A stretch of DNA of 64,000 nt from Owenia fusiformis (taxonomy: Eukaryota; Annelida; Polychaeta; Sabellida; Oweniidae), in contig CAIIXF020000010.1 of assembly GCA_903813345.2 (NCBI GenBank), positions 6,189,169 to 6,253,168 on the forward strand, in the 5' to 3' direction. Both the position numbers and the translations under genes were made by a program. Shown here piece by piece: positions 38,699-49,954 of the stretch; within the stretch, counting starts at the first letter, position 1; each line of letters starts with the position of its first letter. Below the pieces are notes generated by a model, which was not told the origin of the DNA, did no database searches, and worked only from the letters and a program-made list of their open reading frames with translations.

Positions 38699-39400
38699 GA
38701 ACGCACCCCGTGTTTACTGGGGCCTGTATTCAATTTGTGAATATGGGGAAATATAATCTAAATATACTAAACAGTGAAATCTTTTTATCATTTCTTAAAT
38801 TGATTTAATGGTCATTAATTTGGGATAGGGTTTTGGTTTAATGTATTTCATATTTGAAAATGCTCCCCTATGGTGGACAAAAATTAACATTAATTTTCAT
38901 GAAAAAAAGAAAAAGACCCAATACATCTAGATCTCATTAATACCTTCAAAGTTTTACTAAAAGCATATGTAAATATTCTAATGTCACTATATCTTGCCAT
39001 TAAAAATTTGAAAAAGAAGTGGTACATTTTAGAGTATTATACTCTGTCACTGTTTTACTCATAGCTTTATTGGACTTCAAACAGAAGTGAAGGTTACCCG
39101 CATATGATATATATACCTATTGCATGTAGTAGGTAATTCTTTATGTATAACAAAATTTATGAGTTTAACTTTGATTTTGTTCTAGTGTTTTTTATGAAAA
39201 ATTGCATGCTCCCAACAAGTAGACAAATCTTTTTATCGCACTCCCTGAGTATATGTACTAGGGCCTATATTCAATTTGTATGGGGAAAATACGATCTAAA
39301 TTATCATACTCAAAAGTGAAATCTTACTATAATTTCATAAATTAATGTAATGCATTAATTTTGAATGAAATAATTGGTTTGATATATACTTTATATTATA
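38699..39400. repeat. Diverged direct duplication within the nested element
   Basis: The stretch from about 38701 to 38835 (GCACCCCGTGTTTACTGGGG, GCCTGTATTCAATTTGT) is echoed from about 39237 to 39370 (GGGCCTATATTCAATTTGT, then GTGAAATCTTACTATAATTT). Both are followed by A/T-rich text with TCATTAATTT or GCATTAATTT. Confidence 0.55.
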
Positions 39401-40132
39401 CAATGTATGGAAGGATGTGGTTCTATATAAAAAAATAAACAGCCTGTTAACAATCATCTTTACCAGAGACATATAGAACATTAGATCACTTATTTTATAA
39501 TAGCACCCAAAGTTAGAATCAACTTAAAGAGGCAACATAAAGTTTGAACATAGAATCATTAATTTATTGGTTAATTTGAAATTGTCTTCTTTGATTATTA
39601 AACCCATCCAAACAATACTTTAACACGGTCTTATAACATCCCGATTCATTTGTATTTTCAAGGACCTTATCAAGGGAAATTATAAACAGATAATGTAATT
39701 TTGAATTAAAATAAAAAATAATTTAGTTGAGCTCATGATTTGACTCATAGAAAATTCTAAACAGATCATCTAGCATACCAATGACAATGAAACTTTTAAA
39801 CATCATCAATCATTATCTCCTGACAAAATACCTTAAAATCTTTCACAAACACTAAATGTTGTTTTAAGCATTCACATTAACTATAAATACAAAGATAACC
39901 TATAATAACTTTTCTACTTCTATCAGAGGAGTTTTACTGTATAAGCAAAATATATGATTGAATTTTTTTCAATGTATTGAAAACTACAACTGAATTTTTC
40001 AATGTCTTGAAAAAAACCATTGTATTTTTTTTCAACGGTTTGTTTTTTTCATCCATTGTTTTTCAATTTTTCAATGAAATAATCATGGGGTTGAATGTCC
40101 CAAATTCAAGGTTGAACATTTTTAACAGGGTT

Positions 40133-40576
40133 GATTCAGAGAATGACGATGAAGATTCTGAAGGAAATAAAGCAGATAACTGGGTAACCAAACAAAAGCA
40201 GACGTTCAAAGAAGCTTATGCTCATGCAGAAGAAAATATGAATCAAAATGCTGATAGAAGGAAAGAAAGACATGACAAGAAACCAACAATCATTGAAGAT
40301 AAAATAGATGTTGGAAGAAAAGTCTTAACAAGAAGGAGAACACTTGGAAGAAACAAGATACAAGACTATTATGAAGATTCTGTATACAAAGTGATTGAAA
40401 GGAAAGGAGACACATATACAATTGAGAATGAAGACTCACTGAGGAAAACTGTAAATAGAGAAGATTTGAAAGAGTTGCCAGAAGGGATCAGAAACAAAAA
40501 GCTCCATAATGAGGATACAGCTGAAGAAGTGCCTCAACTGAGAAGGTCTAAGAGACTTTTAGATCAACAGAAGTAA
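40133..40576 (+). CDS. Integrase C-terminal part of the interrupted Gag-Pol
   Basis: 148 codons including stop, in the same frame as 28070-32632 once the nested element is discounted. The sequence is highly charged and includes an RRRTLGRNKIQDYYEDSVYK stretch typical of the C-terminal SH3-like/chromatin-proximal tail of Ty3/gypsy integrases. The longer open frame starting at 39977 reads through the right inverted terminus of the nested element and is not a real start. Confidence 0.82.
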   Translation, partial: DSENDDEDSEGNKADNWVTKQKQTFKEAYAHAEENMNQNADRRKERHDKKPTIIEDKIDVGRKVLTRRRTLGRNKIQDYYEDSVYKVIERKGDTYTIENEDSLRKTVNREDLKELPEGIRNKKLHNEDTAEEVPQLRRSKRLLDQQK

Positions 40577-40921
40577 ATTGAGATTTCACTCTGATTTCTG
40601 CGCGTTACTGTAGTTAAGATAGTAGCTACAATTTAAACCATTTTTCAAAATCATGACTGTAGTGGGATCTATAATTTTATAAACTATCTATTTTTTTGGT
40701 CGTGGTTGTTAATTAGGGGAGGAAATACCAATCTAATAGCGTTTAGAGAATTATTCATCTTATAGACAGATATTTTTGAATCATTTGATTATTTTAACTT
40801 ATGTTTTTGATGTTTGTATTAAATTTTCTTATTCATTTAAGATATTGTACATTTATTATATCAGTTTACTGTGGCCGTGTTTAAGGTTCATTTTATTGAA
40901 ATGAAGACGAGTCCGCGTGGA
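40577..40921 (+). other. Retrotransposon 3' untranslated segment
   Basis: No coding frame. A purine-rich stretch (AGGGGAGGAAA near 40716) is present but not next to the LTR, so the polypurine tract is uncertain. Confidence 0.5.
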
Positions 40922-42102
40922 TGTGACATGCACTTTTATAAATACTTTTAAATATTGTTGGTACAACTGATTATTCCTACCCAATGTATACTACTTCTCA
41001 ACACAGCACATACTGTACTGATATGCCACCTTTAAAAAGGTTTAGTAACTACTGTATCACATGATCTAGGTCACATGATCATATACTTTAGTGTTGGGCC
41101 TGCTTTTGAATCTTCTGGATGTGGTAAATATTTTTCCATACTTTGTCCAATTTCTAAACAAGTTATATTGTCTCAGTATATTATTCATATAGTTAGTTTT
41201 AAAGATTAATATATAATCTCTATGTTGAAATAGGTATTTTTTATATACCGTTTGTAATTTTGAAGTTATTAGGAGTTTAAGGAAGGACTCAAGATATTTT
41301 GCAAATTTCAACATCAGCCATATTGGATTTCATTCCTTTGTTTACATTTTCACTTAGGTTCAAATGTACATTTTTAGGTTAGTTCCCTAGCTGACTTACT
41401 TTACCATATGCCCACACTCACAGCCCAAGTAGCTTTATTGTCAGGTAAAATTTCACTCTTGTTGTTTGATTTATATTTGTAGTATGTGTAAGGTCAATAC
41501 GACATTTTGTAAGGTCAACTTGACCCTATTGACCATATTGAACAAGTCATGCTTCATGTGTTTTGATGTTTATATAATGCTTCAGGCATTGTGTGGGGAA
41601 ATAAAGTTTCATTCATATATTACTTAATCCCCATCACAAATATGGTTTTATCAACTAAAACATTAAACATTAATCTGCATTTTAATGACATTTTATTTTA
41701 TTTTATTGCTACATATCAACTTATGGTGTGAATTTTATATTTTTAGGCATTCCACCAACAGTACTGCACTGGCAGACTGGTCACTCTTTTGTAATGTTTT
41801 ACATTTTATGAATTAAGGTAGTTCCACACTTTCATGGATTAAGGTAGTTCTACACTTTCATGGGTTAGGGTAGTTGACACTCTTTTGTAGGCTAATTTAT
41901 ATGTTAAGGTAGTTGTCACTCTTTTGTGATTTATCTTTTAAGGTAGTTGTACAACAACAGCAGTTGTGTTAAGGTAGTTGTGCAACATATACATGATCGA
42001 TACATGATCAATAAGGAAGTTGACTGATATAATACATGATATAATATAAAATATTTTATAAATTTCTCTTGTTTATTTATTTTGGACAAAACGTCCCTCA
42101 CA
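40922..42102 (+). repeat. 3' LTR
   Basis: 1181 bp, starting TGTGACATGC and ending CCCTCACA, nearly identical to 25759-26938, followed by the CTAC target copy. It contains the same AAGGTAGTT array and AATAAA signal (41600-41605). Confidence 0.92.
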
Positions 42103-42194
42103 CTACCATACCAACTGCTTTGATTGCTGACTTAAGCTGCATTGATGGCAATCCTATCGAGATAGGCAGTGAAGTAGTGAAGAAAGGAAGCTGA
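42103..42194 (+). pseudogene. Candidate exon, 3' piece, after the retrotransposon
   Basis: The frame continues in phase from 25758 after removal of the element and one CTAC, ending at TGA 42192-42194. No domain is recognised. Confidence 0.3.
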
Positions 42195-44133
42195 AAAACC
42201 TCTATGTACCTCTACGGACTGCTGGATAGTCTTGGTCACTCACTTGGCTTGTTTGTGTCTATCATGGCAAGTCTCTGCTGGTTCATTCTGATACATCGCA
42301 TCTAAAAAACTGTCTATGTTTAGTTGCCCTGATTTCCGGGACCAATCCCGCTGATCGAGTAGGCGGGGCTTCCCAAACAATCTTAACATTTCCGGGAAGT
42401 TTACTATTGTAAAAAAGTTGACGTACTTTCGTCGTGTTGCCTACCGATTAAATTCACCATTCGCCGTCGTGCATTATGTAGATGGGTTAGTACTTACACT
42501 TACTCATGCTTTTTTATTCCAATATAGAATGATACATTATTCTTTATTCCTATATAAATAGATTTGAAAAGTGGATGTGGCTTTTGGGTTCCGTTTCCAT
42601 AGCAACAGAGGCACATTTGGAAGAAATTAATAATATCAGGGTCTTGAATTAGAAGTCTCTAGATTTAATTTGGTATGTACATTTAATGTGTCTTATACCT
42701 CTCGAGACTTTAGATTCCTTATTTTCACATAGTTCCTACTCGCCTAATTAGTGTCATAGTTACACTGCCCTTATATCACATACCATCTTGATTATCCTTT
42801 AGTATAACCATAAACGCGGGCATAATAATAGAAATGATCATTGCTCTCGATTTTGGTTTATTTGCAATTTTCACATTGTCAAAGCGAGACTTTGACCTTT
42901 GACATGTGAGCTACCTAGGACCGCGACTGAAAAAGACAACAAAAGACTGATGAATATATTTTCAGAATCACATCTCCCGGTCTTGTGTGTCATCGACTCA
43001 AATTGAAATTAAAACGGACACTCATACTTTTATATATGATTTACTTTTAAAAGATGATGTAGAGCTGACTCTCTTTAATATCACTGAAAACATACATGCA
43101 GCTATTTTCATTTTAAATATACATTTTAAATGCCCATGAATGATAGAAGTGACGTAATTTGCACACGTCAGTAAGATGATGCATCTCACAGCTAATTAAT
43201 CAATTGCAATATATTGCTTAATTCATACGTGAGAAACCCAAGTCCAGTGTCTAATTGAAAGACGATCTCGTAATTCTCATGAATTGTCAGTTGCGATGAA
43301 TATAGAATGCGTGCTAATTGCTTTACCCCAGGTATTATAGAAAACGGTATTCAAAATAAAATTCTCATTAGAATTATCTAGAATTATAAATTATGGGTAA
43401 TAAATTGGGTAATTATTTAATTTGGTAGCTTTTGTGAAACTGAGGGCATGCTGTTGACTAATACACACACTCTTTCATGGCTTGATTCTTGTTTTGATTC
43501 AAAATGAAAACATATTATATATTATATTTACCATTCTAAAAATAAGACTTATTAGACCGAACACCATCGGTTAATATTTAGCTGGTTCGTATCACGGAGA
43601 TCAGCGTTTCTCTCAGGAGAATCAATTAAAAGGTTGTTAACAGCTCCAATAGGCTATGTCGTTCAGTGCAGTGTAGTGCAGTGCAGTACAATTCTGGCCT
43701 ACAGTATGGGAACGCGGTTATAAATATACTTTAGGAATTTGGGGATTATTTCATGTTCTACGTAGGAGATTTTAAAAATACTTTTAACAAGCTCCAAGAA
43801 ACTTTATGGCTAACTTATACAGCCAGAGTTAAGACGAAAAACATACCGGATATGTATTTTTATCTTTTTTATTTCAGAGAATAAAATACAATTACAATAC
43901 AATCATACATTCATACACAATACCGTTTTACCATATAATTAGACTATAAGCTCTCAATACCTCAATATACTTTTTCAACCTCTTAAATCCTTGCCTCATT
44001 TGACTTTAACCAGAACTTAATGTTAAGGCAATACTCTTCTCTTTTCTGGTATTGTATATACACTGGTGATCCACTCGATTACGCTGGTTACCGAAACGGT
44101 TCGTTTTGGTAACAAAATGTCGGAACGTCGAAG
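42195..44133. other. Intergenic region
   Basis: AT-rich, without a gene that I can support. A short GCAGTGTAGTGCAGTGCAGT simple repeat lies near 43667. Confidence 0.45.
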
Positions 44134-44481
44134 ATACGATTTTCTCGTTTCCTTATTTCACACGTTGTAGGCAGAATTCCCACGACATTTTTTAACACAA
44201 ACGTGTATCAGTATCATATGTTTAAGAAAATGTACATATGATGTGCGAACAAATAGTTCAGAAGACTTAAGTTACATAAACATTTTTTCGAAAAACAGTT
44301 AAGATTTGCACTTTTAACCAAAACCGTTTATGTAACTTAAGTGAGGAATTAAATCGACGATTCTGTTGTCTTCTGAGCTATTTTTTCGCAAACATGAACA
44401 TTTTTAAAACATATGATACTGATATACGTTTGTGAGAAAAACGCCTACAACGCGTGAAATAAAGAAAAAGAAAAATCGTAT
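44134..44481. mobile_element. Palindromic (foldback) element, 348 bp
   Basis: The left arm from ATACGATTTTCTCG and the right arm ending GAAAAATCGTAT are inverted copies through CACGTTGTAGGC, TGTATCAGTATCATATG and AACTTAAG-like blocks. Only a short centre is unpaired. It is non-coding, most likely a MITE/foldback element; no clear target duplication. Confidence 0.7.
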
Positions 44482-45377
44482 GGAGTGTAGTGACTGGTAG
44501 TGTATCATTATTGCTTGATGGTTCAAATCTCAAAATCTAAGATTGTCGAAATCTCAAAATTAATGATTGTCCACAGGGACATTCCTGGGCAAACGATTGA
44601 ATGTTAAATGCATATATGGTGCAGTTATAAATGTAGTGTAGTCTAGCATTTAGTTAGAGTTAAGTATTGTCTTGTGTCAAGAAAGCCTAGTCTGTTCACG
44701 TCTGTTCATGTCAATAAAAGAAAAAAATATATGGAAAATAAATGGAAAAAATATTGCTACTTTAGTAACACGGATGATCGAAAGAGATGTAGGGAAGGGA
44801 GTAGCTGATTTTTGCTTTTTGCTTTTGATATCTTATATTCTAGAAGCCTATCGATTCATCCTAAAAGACTAAAATATATTTCCCAATGTCGTGCTCCTAT
44901 TCGTTTTGCCATTCATCTTTCTCTTGAAAAAATAAATCTTCTAGATTTGTTGAATTTTCCAGCATAAATCGGCTACCCCCCTCCGTTCATTTCTTCCGAT
45001 CACCGGATGTGAGTAACACAATCAACAGTTACTGTAACTGTTATTCTTTTATTCCTTCAACTTTGATAAAGGCCCGATGATTTGCGGGTGATATTAACCA
45101 CGCTGTTCTGACGTGGGAAATAACGCAAGTGCATTAAATCAGCCGCAATTCATTAGTTGATTTGCTTTCCCAACTTTTTCACAAAACAATACATTTTAAC
45201 ACAATAAATAAAACGATTTGATTCCACTACATTTTTTATATTAGCGACAAACTCACAGGTCTTTGTAACAAAATGGATGAACTTCGGTAGGAGGAAATTT
45301 TTATTTTCATCATTTTCACAAAGAAGGAAGTGGATTTGTATTCCAAATATTTTACCCGCATGTTTACACTTTACATA
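44482..45377. other. Spacer between palindrome and repeat array
   Basis: No gene or repeat recognised apart from short open frames without domain content. Confidence 0.4.
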
Positions 45378-47217
45378 GAGATTATCATATATGAGGCTCA
45401 GGATATTGGGATTATCCCGAGGCAAATATAATATATCTGCCCGAGGGCCGCAGGTCCCGAGGGAAAATATATCATATCGGCCAAGGGATGATCCCAATAT
45501 CCTGAACCGACTATAGGATAATATGTTTATTCCATACCAATCTTGGTGGTCATCTGGTTCACATTGTTCAATCGTGGAAATATTTTAGAATATTCATGTC
45601 CAGTTTTGTTTTCTTGGCCGTGGGCGGATTTTCCTGTTCTGTCAAATATTCCCATATTTATTTTCTTGATTTTTTGATTGATTAAGTGGATGCTTCTTCC
45701 CTTTTAAACCGTTAAACAGATCCCGATTGTCTTTGTTTTCTCCATTGACGTTTGCAGTCATTACGCGAACATTACAAATTATGAACAAATATGCGAGCGG
45801 CGATTATGACGTAGCGGCCCGCTCGGAGCGGGACGTAAAGCTATATCTGCCCGCTGATGAAAATATATAGAGATTATCCTATATGAGGTTCAGGATATTG
45901 GGATTATCCCGAGGCCAATATAATATATCAGCCCGAGGGCCGTAGGTCCCGAGGGAAGATATATTATATTGGCCAAGGGATAATCCCAATATCCTGAACC
46001 GACTATAGGATGATCTGTTTATCCCATACCAATCACATTGTTCAATTGTTGCAACCAACCGTGGAATTATTTTAAAATATTCATGTCCAGTTTTGTGTTC
46101 TTGTCCGTAGCCGGAATTTCCTGTTCAAATATTTGATTATTAACGGGGCATACTGCTCCTTCCCTTCTTTAACAGATCGCGATTGTCTGCGTTTTTCTCC
46201 ATTGTCGTTTACAGTATGCGAACGTTACAAAAAGAACCAATACGGGAACAGCGATTATGACGTAGCGGGCAGATATACTATATCTGCCCGCTCAGAGCGG
46301 GACGTAAAGCTATATCTGCCCGCTGATGAAAATATAAGTTTTTACAAACCGGCTTTATGTACCCGTAACACGTCCAAGTATGGGATAAAAGTTTTTACAA
46401 ACCGGCTGTATGTACCTGTAACACGTCCAGGTAAGGGATAAATAGAGATTATCCTATATGAGGTTCAGGATATTGGGATTATCCCGAGGCCAATATAATA
46501 TATTTGCCCGAAGGCCGCAGGTCCCGAGGGAAAATATATTATATTGGCCAAGGGATAATCCCAATATCCTGAACCGACTATCGGATAATATGTTTATCCC
46601 ATGCCAATCTTGGTCATCTGGTTCACATTGTTCAATCGTGGAAATATTTTAGAATATTCATGTCCAGTTTTGTTTTCTTGGCCGTGGGCGGATTTTCCTG
46701 TTCTCTCAAATATTCCCACATTTATTTTCTCGAATTTTTGATTAAATGGATGCTCTTTCCCTTTTTTAAACCATCAAACAGATCCCGATTGTCTGTGTTT
46801 TCTCCATTGTAGTTTACAGTCATTACGCGAACGTTACAAATTATGAACAAATATGCGAGCGGCGATTATGACGTAGCGGGCAGATATACTATATCTGCCC
46901 GCTCGGAGCGGGACGTAAAGCTATATCTGCCCGCTGATGAAAATATAAGTTTTTACAAACCGGCTTTATGTACCCGTAACACGTCCAAGTATGGGATAAA
47001 TATTTTTATCCCATACTTGGACGTGTTTCAGGTATATAAAGCAAGTTTGTAAAAACTTATATTTTCTTCTGCTGGCAGATAAAGCGTTCCGGCTGGAGCG
47101 AGCAGATATATTGGCCAATATAATATATTTACCCTCGGGACATACGGACCTTGGAAAGATATATAATATTGGCCTCGGGATAATCCCAATATCCTGAATT
47201 TCATATAAGAAAATCTC
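45378..47217. repeat. Composite tandem and inverted repeat array, 1.84 kb, TA-flanked
   Basis: Three head-to-tail units start at 45378, 45870 and 46445 with GAGATTATCCTATATGAGG (first copy slightly diverged). Each carries an inverted pair around CAGGATATTGGGATTATCCC and its mirror GGGATAATCCCAATATCCTG. Palindromes such as GCAGATATACTATATCTGC and a GCGATTATGACGTAGCGG block follow. The array ends with an inverted copy of the unit (from about 47000), closing at AAAATCTC. TA lies on both outer sides (45376-45377 and 47218-47219), suggesting a MITE that grew by internal duplication. Short open frames inside are repeat shadows. Confidence 0.85.
46900..47110. repeat. Large palindrome at the end of the array
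   Basis: Centred near 47003, the sequence ACGTCCAAGTATGGGATAAA is mirrored immediately by TTTATCCCATACTTGGACGT-like text. The symmetry extends about 100 bp each way, with more mismatches outward. Confidence 0.75.
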
Positions 47218-47219
47218 TA

Positions 47220-48820
47220 TATCTGATTACTTACAAGCGAATCGGTCACCCCTCGCTTTACAACCAGCTAGGACGTTGAAATTGAAAACAAATATTTCCT
47301 ACGACGAAAGTTCATTCATTTTGACATATGTAAGTATATACATTTATAGACTATGAGAAGCAATTTCATGTTTCCATTTTTACAGATTTTTACAGATGTT
47401 TAGCAATGTGAAATAACATGATTATACAGGATGTCTCAAAAAATGTGAAAGTGAAATTGATTATCCTCATCAATTTCATTATTATTTCAATTTTGCCAGT
47501 TGAGTGACAACCGTGTAGGTAGAATCATATTCATAATTAATAATGAATAATGGATGTATCAAATCATTTCTTGTATTCTAGACTTAGGTGCCGCACTCAT
47601 TCAGTCTTAGAACAAGGTATGCGTGGTTTAAAATAATCTACAATTCAGCCCTGGACTTAAATTCTTTTACGGTTAAACAATTTGTGTTCATGTAACCCGA
47701 AAAAATGTTAATAACTCTCTTTATTTATCATTGGTTTGATGTGATCTTTTACACGATGAAACCTTATTCAATGTTCTTGCATACAAAGATTCGTTTGCCT
47801 TATCCCAATGGTCCTAATTTGTATTGTGATTTTACAAAGCATGCTCAAAATGCCGAAACATGCCAAACTGCAACATGCCACATTAATTCAGTGTTATGAT
47901 TTTAAATGTTTTGTAAAATTGAATGACCATTTGGAGCAGACTTGACTCGATGGAATTAAAGAATAAGAAAATTGGTTCACCCTGTAGGCAACCATGGCAA
48001 ATAAAGATGACAAAGGGAGAATGCCCACTTTTGGAATAGTTACTACAAACTGGTTAGAACTTTGCCACCTAAGAGCAAGGATTGGAAATGGAAACGCGTA
48101 TTTAGTATTTTTGTCGGGTATAACAGGGATTGCACACGGAAATTATCCTTTTATTCACAAAAGAGGTAAGTGTTCTTTTATTTGGTCGTCTCTAGTTTTT
48201 AATAATATTTGGTTAATCAAATTTTTGAATTTTATTCAAAATCAAAATATTTCTCTGGTTAACTCCACACTCTAGAAAACTAGATGGATGCCATGTAAGA
48301 AAACATTACAAATCATTCACGGACCAACAAATAAAATAACACTCATCTATTTTTGGAACGAAAATGTTCGACGCGTTTTCACCTCAAAAATGACCTTGAA
48401 CGCTTGGCTGTGTACTTCCCCGAATAAAATCCATATTTGTGCCAGGTATAACTAAAAACATCTATACATCAAGCGACCACGAAATCTGTTGCTATACACA
48501 ATATGTAAACACACACAAACGCGGGTCCAAAAATAATACTATATAATGTTTCTTTGAATCTTCTCATCAATCAAGTGTCATGTTTCCCATTCTGTCGATG
48601 TCGTTCACGTACCATATGAATACGACATCGAAACCACTCATTGTCTACGACATATCCCTGCATACAGCAAACTGCGGGAATCGTATTTCCAGTATGTCCC
48701 TTTCCTCGCTAAATATAAGATCAAATTAATAAAGTATTAAAACAGAAAAATGCACGTTTAACGTTTAAATCAATTGAAAGTTGATTACCTACTGCAGTCT
48801 TTATCATTGTCAAAGTCTGG
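47220..48820. other. Intergenic region with one possible exon
   Basis: AT-rich. A mariner-like tip (TGTCTCAAAAAATGTGAAAG) occurs near 47431 without a partner. The only candidate coding piece is 47994-48165. Confidence 0.4.
47994..48165 (+). CDS. Possible first exon of an unidentified gene
   Basis: ATG in a good context (CAACCATGG), 57 codons, then AGAG|GTAAGT as a strong donor at 48166. The peptide begins MANKDDKGRMPTFGIV and has no domain I recognise. No following exon is found with confidence before the GPCR on the other strand, so this may be chance. Confidence 0.2.
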
Positions 48821-49954
48821 CTATATTTTTTTGTTTGTGACGTTGGAGGCTGGAACTTGCAATGTGCTAGATGCATTGACATCGTGAGAAACAGGAAATA
48901 TGCGCGAGCGTCTTTGCGTGCCGTGGTCGCACGAAGTGCTTCGATTGCCTGCTGTTGATGTGAAACCAGCTGCTTGCGTTTCTGTTGTTGAGACTATACC
49001 AAGTTTAGCGCCAAACAAAACCCGGAGTTGTTTTCTGAATTTCGGACTACTCATCGAGTACAACAAGAAGTTGATAGCATTGTTGAAGTAGAGGAGAAAC
49101 ATCGCAATATGCCAGTACAGTGTTATACTAGCGTTGCCTCTGGCATCGGCACTAGCTCGCCACGAATCAGCCCCAATATTGTGAATCATCAGCGGACAAG
49201 ACGTCAGCAAATGTACAAAACTGACGCTAATCAACATCGCTGTCGTGGAAGCCATGTTGATTGTTTTAACCGATCCGCCAGTTGTAGGAACGTGTTTCTT
49301 AGCATTTGCGATCTTGTAGATGATGAGCGTGTTGCAGATAAGGAGGACGATGAACGGCAATAGGGAAAGCGTACAAAGGTCGACCCAAACAAACACTCCC
49401 AAAAATATCGCTCTGTTATTTTCAGAGTCCCATGTGCAGATCGTACTACCATCGTCGTTCTCGACTACTCCATACAAAAACCAAAGACAGAAGTTAATAC
49501 CGATGAGAATCAAGAGACCCAAAATGGATACAATCGTAAAGTTCCTCTTGGAACATAGCGCCTTGGATTTGTGTGGCATGCAAACTGCTACAGCACGCTC
49601 CAGTGCTACGATTGCGAGTAACCAACAAGAGTAGTCACTATTCACGAACATGATAAACCGCTCGGCCTTACAAGCAAAGGAGCTAGAGGCGGACCAATCA
49701 TATCCCCTTGCGATAAGAGTCATCCATGTTCCAGCAAATATCAGATTGGTTGTATCAGATACAGATAGAATTGTCAATAGAAAGTTAGTAGTGCTTGAGC
49801 GCATTCCTCTTCTGGTGAGAATTATAAACGATAAAATGTTGCCAACACATCCCAATGTTATCATTGGTGGATACCCATATTTCCAGAGATTTGTAGCTTC
49901 GAGAGTTTCCTGAAATTCATCTGATGGTGTTTCTTCCGATGTAGTATTAGCCAT
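48821..49954 (-). CDS. Class A (rhodopsin-family) peptide-type GPCR, intronless
   Basis: A 377-residue receptor with seven helices. The short N-terminus has sequon N3. TM1 starts after WKYGYP (24-29). C95 and C173 are the likely extracellular disulfide pair. ERA (119-121) replaces DRY, PHKS lies in loop 2, and NFLLY (295-299) replaces NPxxY. The serine/threonine-rich tail is suited to phosphorylation. It shares these variant motifs with the receptor at 19.3-20.5 kb, so both belong to one invertebrate expansion that resembles FMRFamide/GPR139-like receptors. Ligand unknown. It would sit in the plasma membrane and couple to G proteins. The start is the first Met of the frame, and no splice site is needed. 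Confidence 0.88.
   Translation of the reverse strand: MANTTSEETPSDEFQETLEATNLWKYGYPPMITLGCVGNILSFIILTRRGMRSSTTNFLLTILSVSDTTNLIFAGTWMTLIARGYDWSASSSFACKAERFIMFVNSDYSCWLLAIVALERAVAVCMPHKSKALCSKRNFTIVSILGLLILIGINFCLWFLYGVVENDDGSTICTWDSENNRAIFLGVFVWVDLCTLSLLPFIVLLICNTLIIYKIANAKKHVPTTGGSVKTINMASTTAMLISVSFVHLLTSCPLMIHNIGADSWRASADARGNASITLYWHIAMFLLYFNNAINFLLYSMSSPKFRKQLRVLFGAKLGIVSTTETQAAGFTSTAGNRSTSCDHGTQRRSRIFPVSHDVNASSTLQVPASNVTNKKI

Larger units (their letters stand above)
32633..40130. mobile_element. Nested 7.5 kb inverted-repeat DNA element without coding capacity
   Basis: Identical 36 bp inverted termini (32633-32668 and 40095-40130) begin CCCTGTTAAAAATGTTCAAC and are flanked directly by TT on each side (32631-32632 and 40131-40132). 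Removing the element and one TT leaves the Gag-Pol frame in phase, which fixes the borders. Inside the tips lie many short CATTGAAAA and CCTTGAA motifs and an inverted ACAGTAAAAC block, giving subterminal structure over about 230 bp. No frame reaches 100 codons. The interior holds duplicated modules and a Harbinger-type MITE. A 2 bp TT target duplication does not match the usual TA of Tc1/mariner, so I leave the superfamily open. Confidence 0.88.
25759..42102 (+). mobile_element. Ty3/gypsy-type LTR retrotransposon, 16.3 kb including a nested insertion
   Basis: It is bounded by two 1.18 kb LTRs that begin TGTGACATGC and end CCCTCACA, flanked by a 4 bp duplication CTAC (25755-25758 and 42103-42106). 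Its order is LTR, leader with tandem repeats, one gag-pol frame (protease, reverse transcriptase, RNase H, integrase), LTR. This integrase-last order marks the Ty3/gypsy group. The gag-pol frame is interrupted by a 7.5 kb element at 32633-40130; without it the retrotransposon would be about 8.8 kb. No envelope-like frame is seen. LTR similarity indicates a fairly recent insertion. Confidence 0.92.

Noticed and set aside
39977-40132. N-terminal extension of the integrase tail frame
   Set aside because: It reads through the inverted terminus of the nested element; the real coding part starts at 40133.
46133-47052. Repeated short frames sharing DYDVAGRYTISARSERDVK
   Set aside because: They repeat exactly with the array units and depend on the palindromes; not genes.
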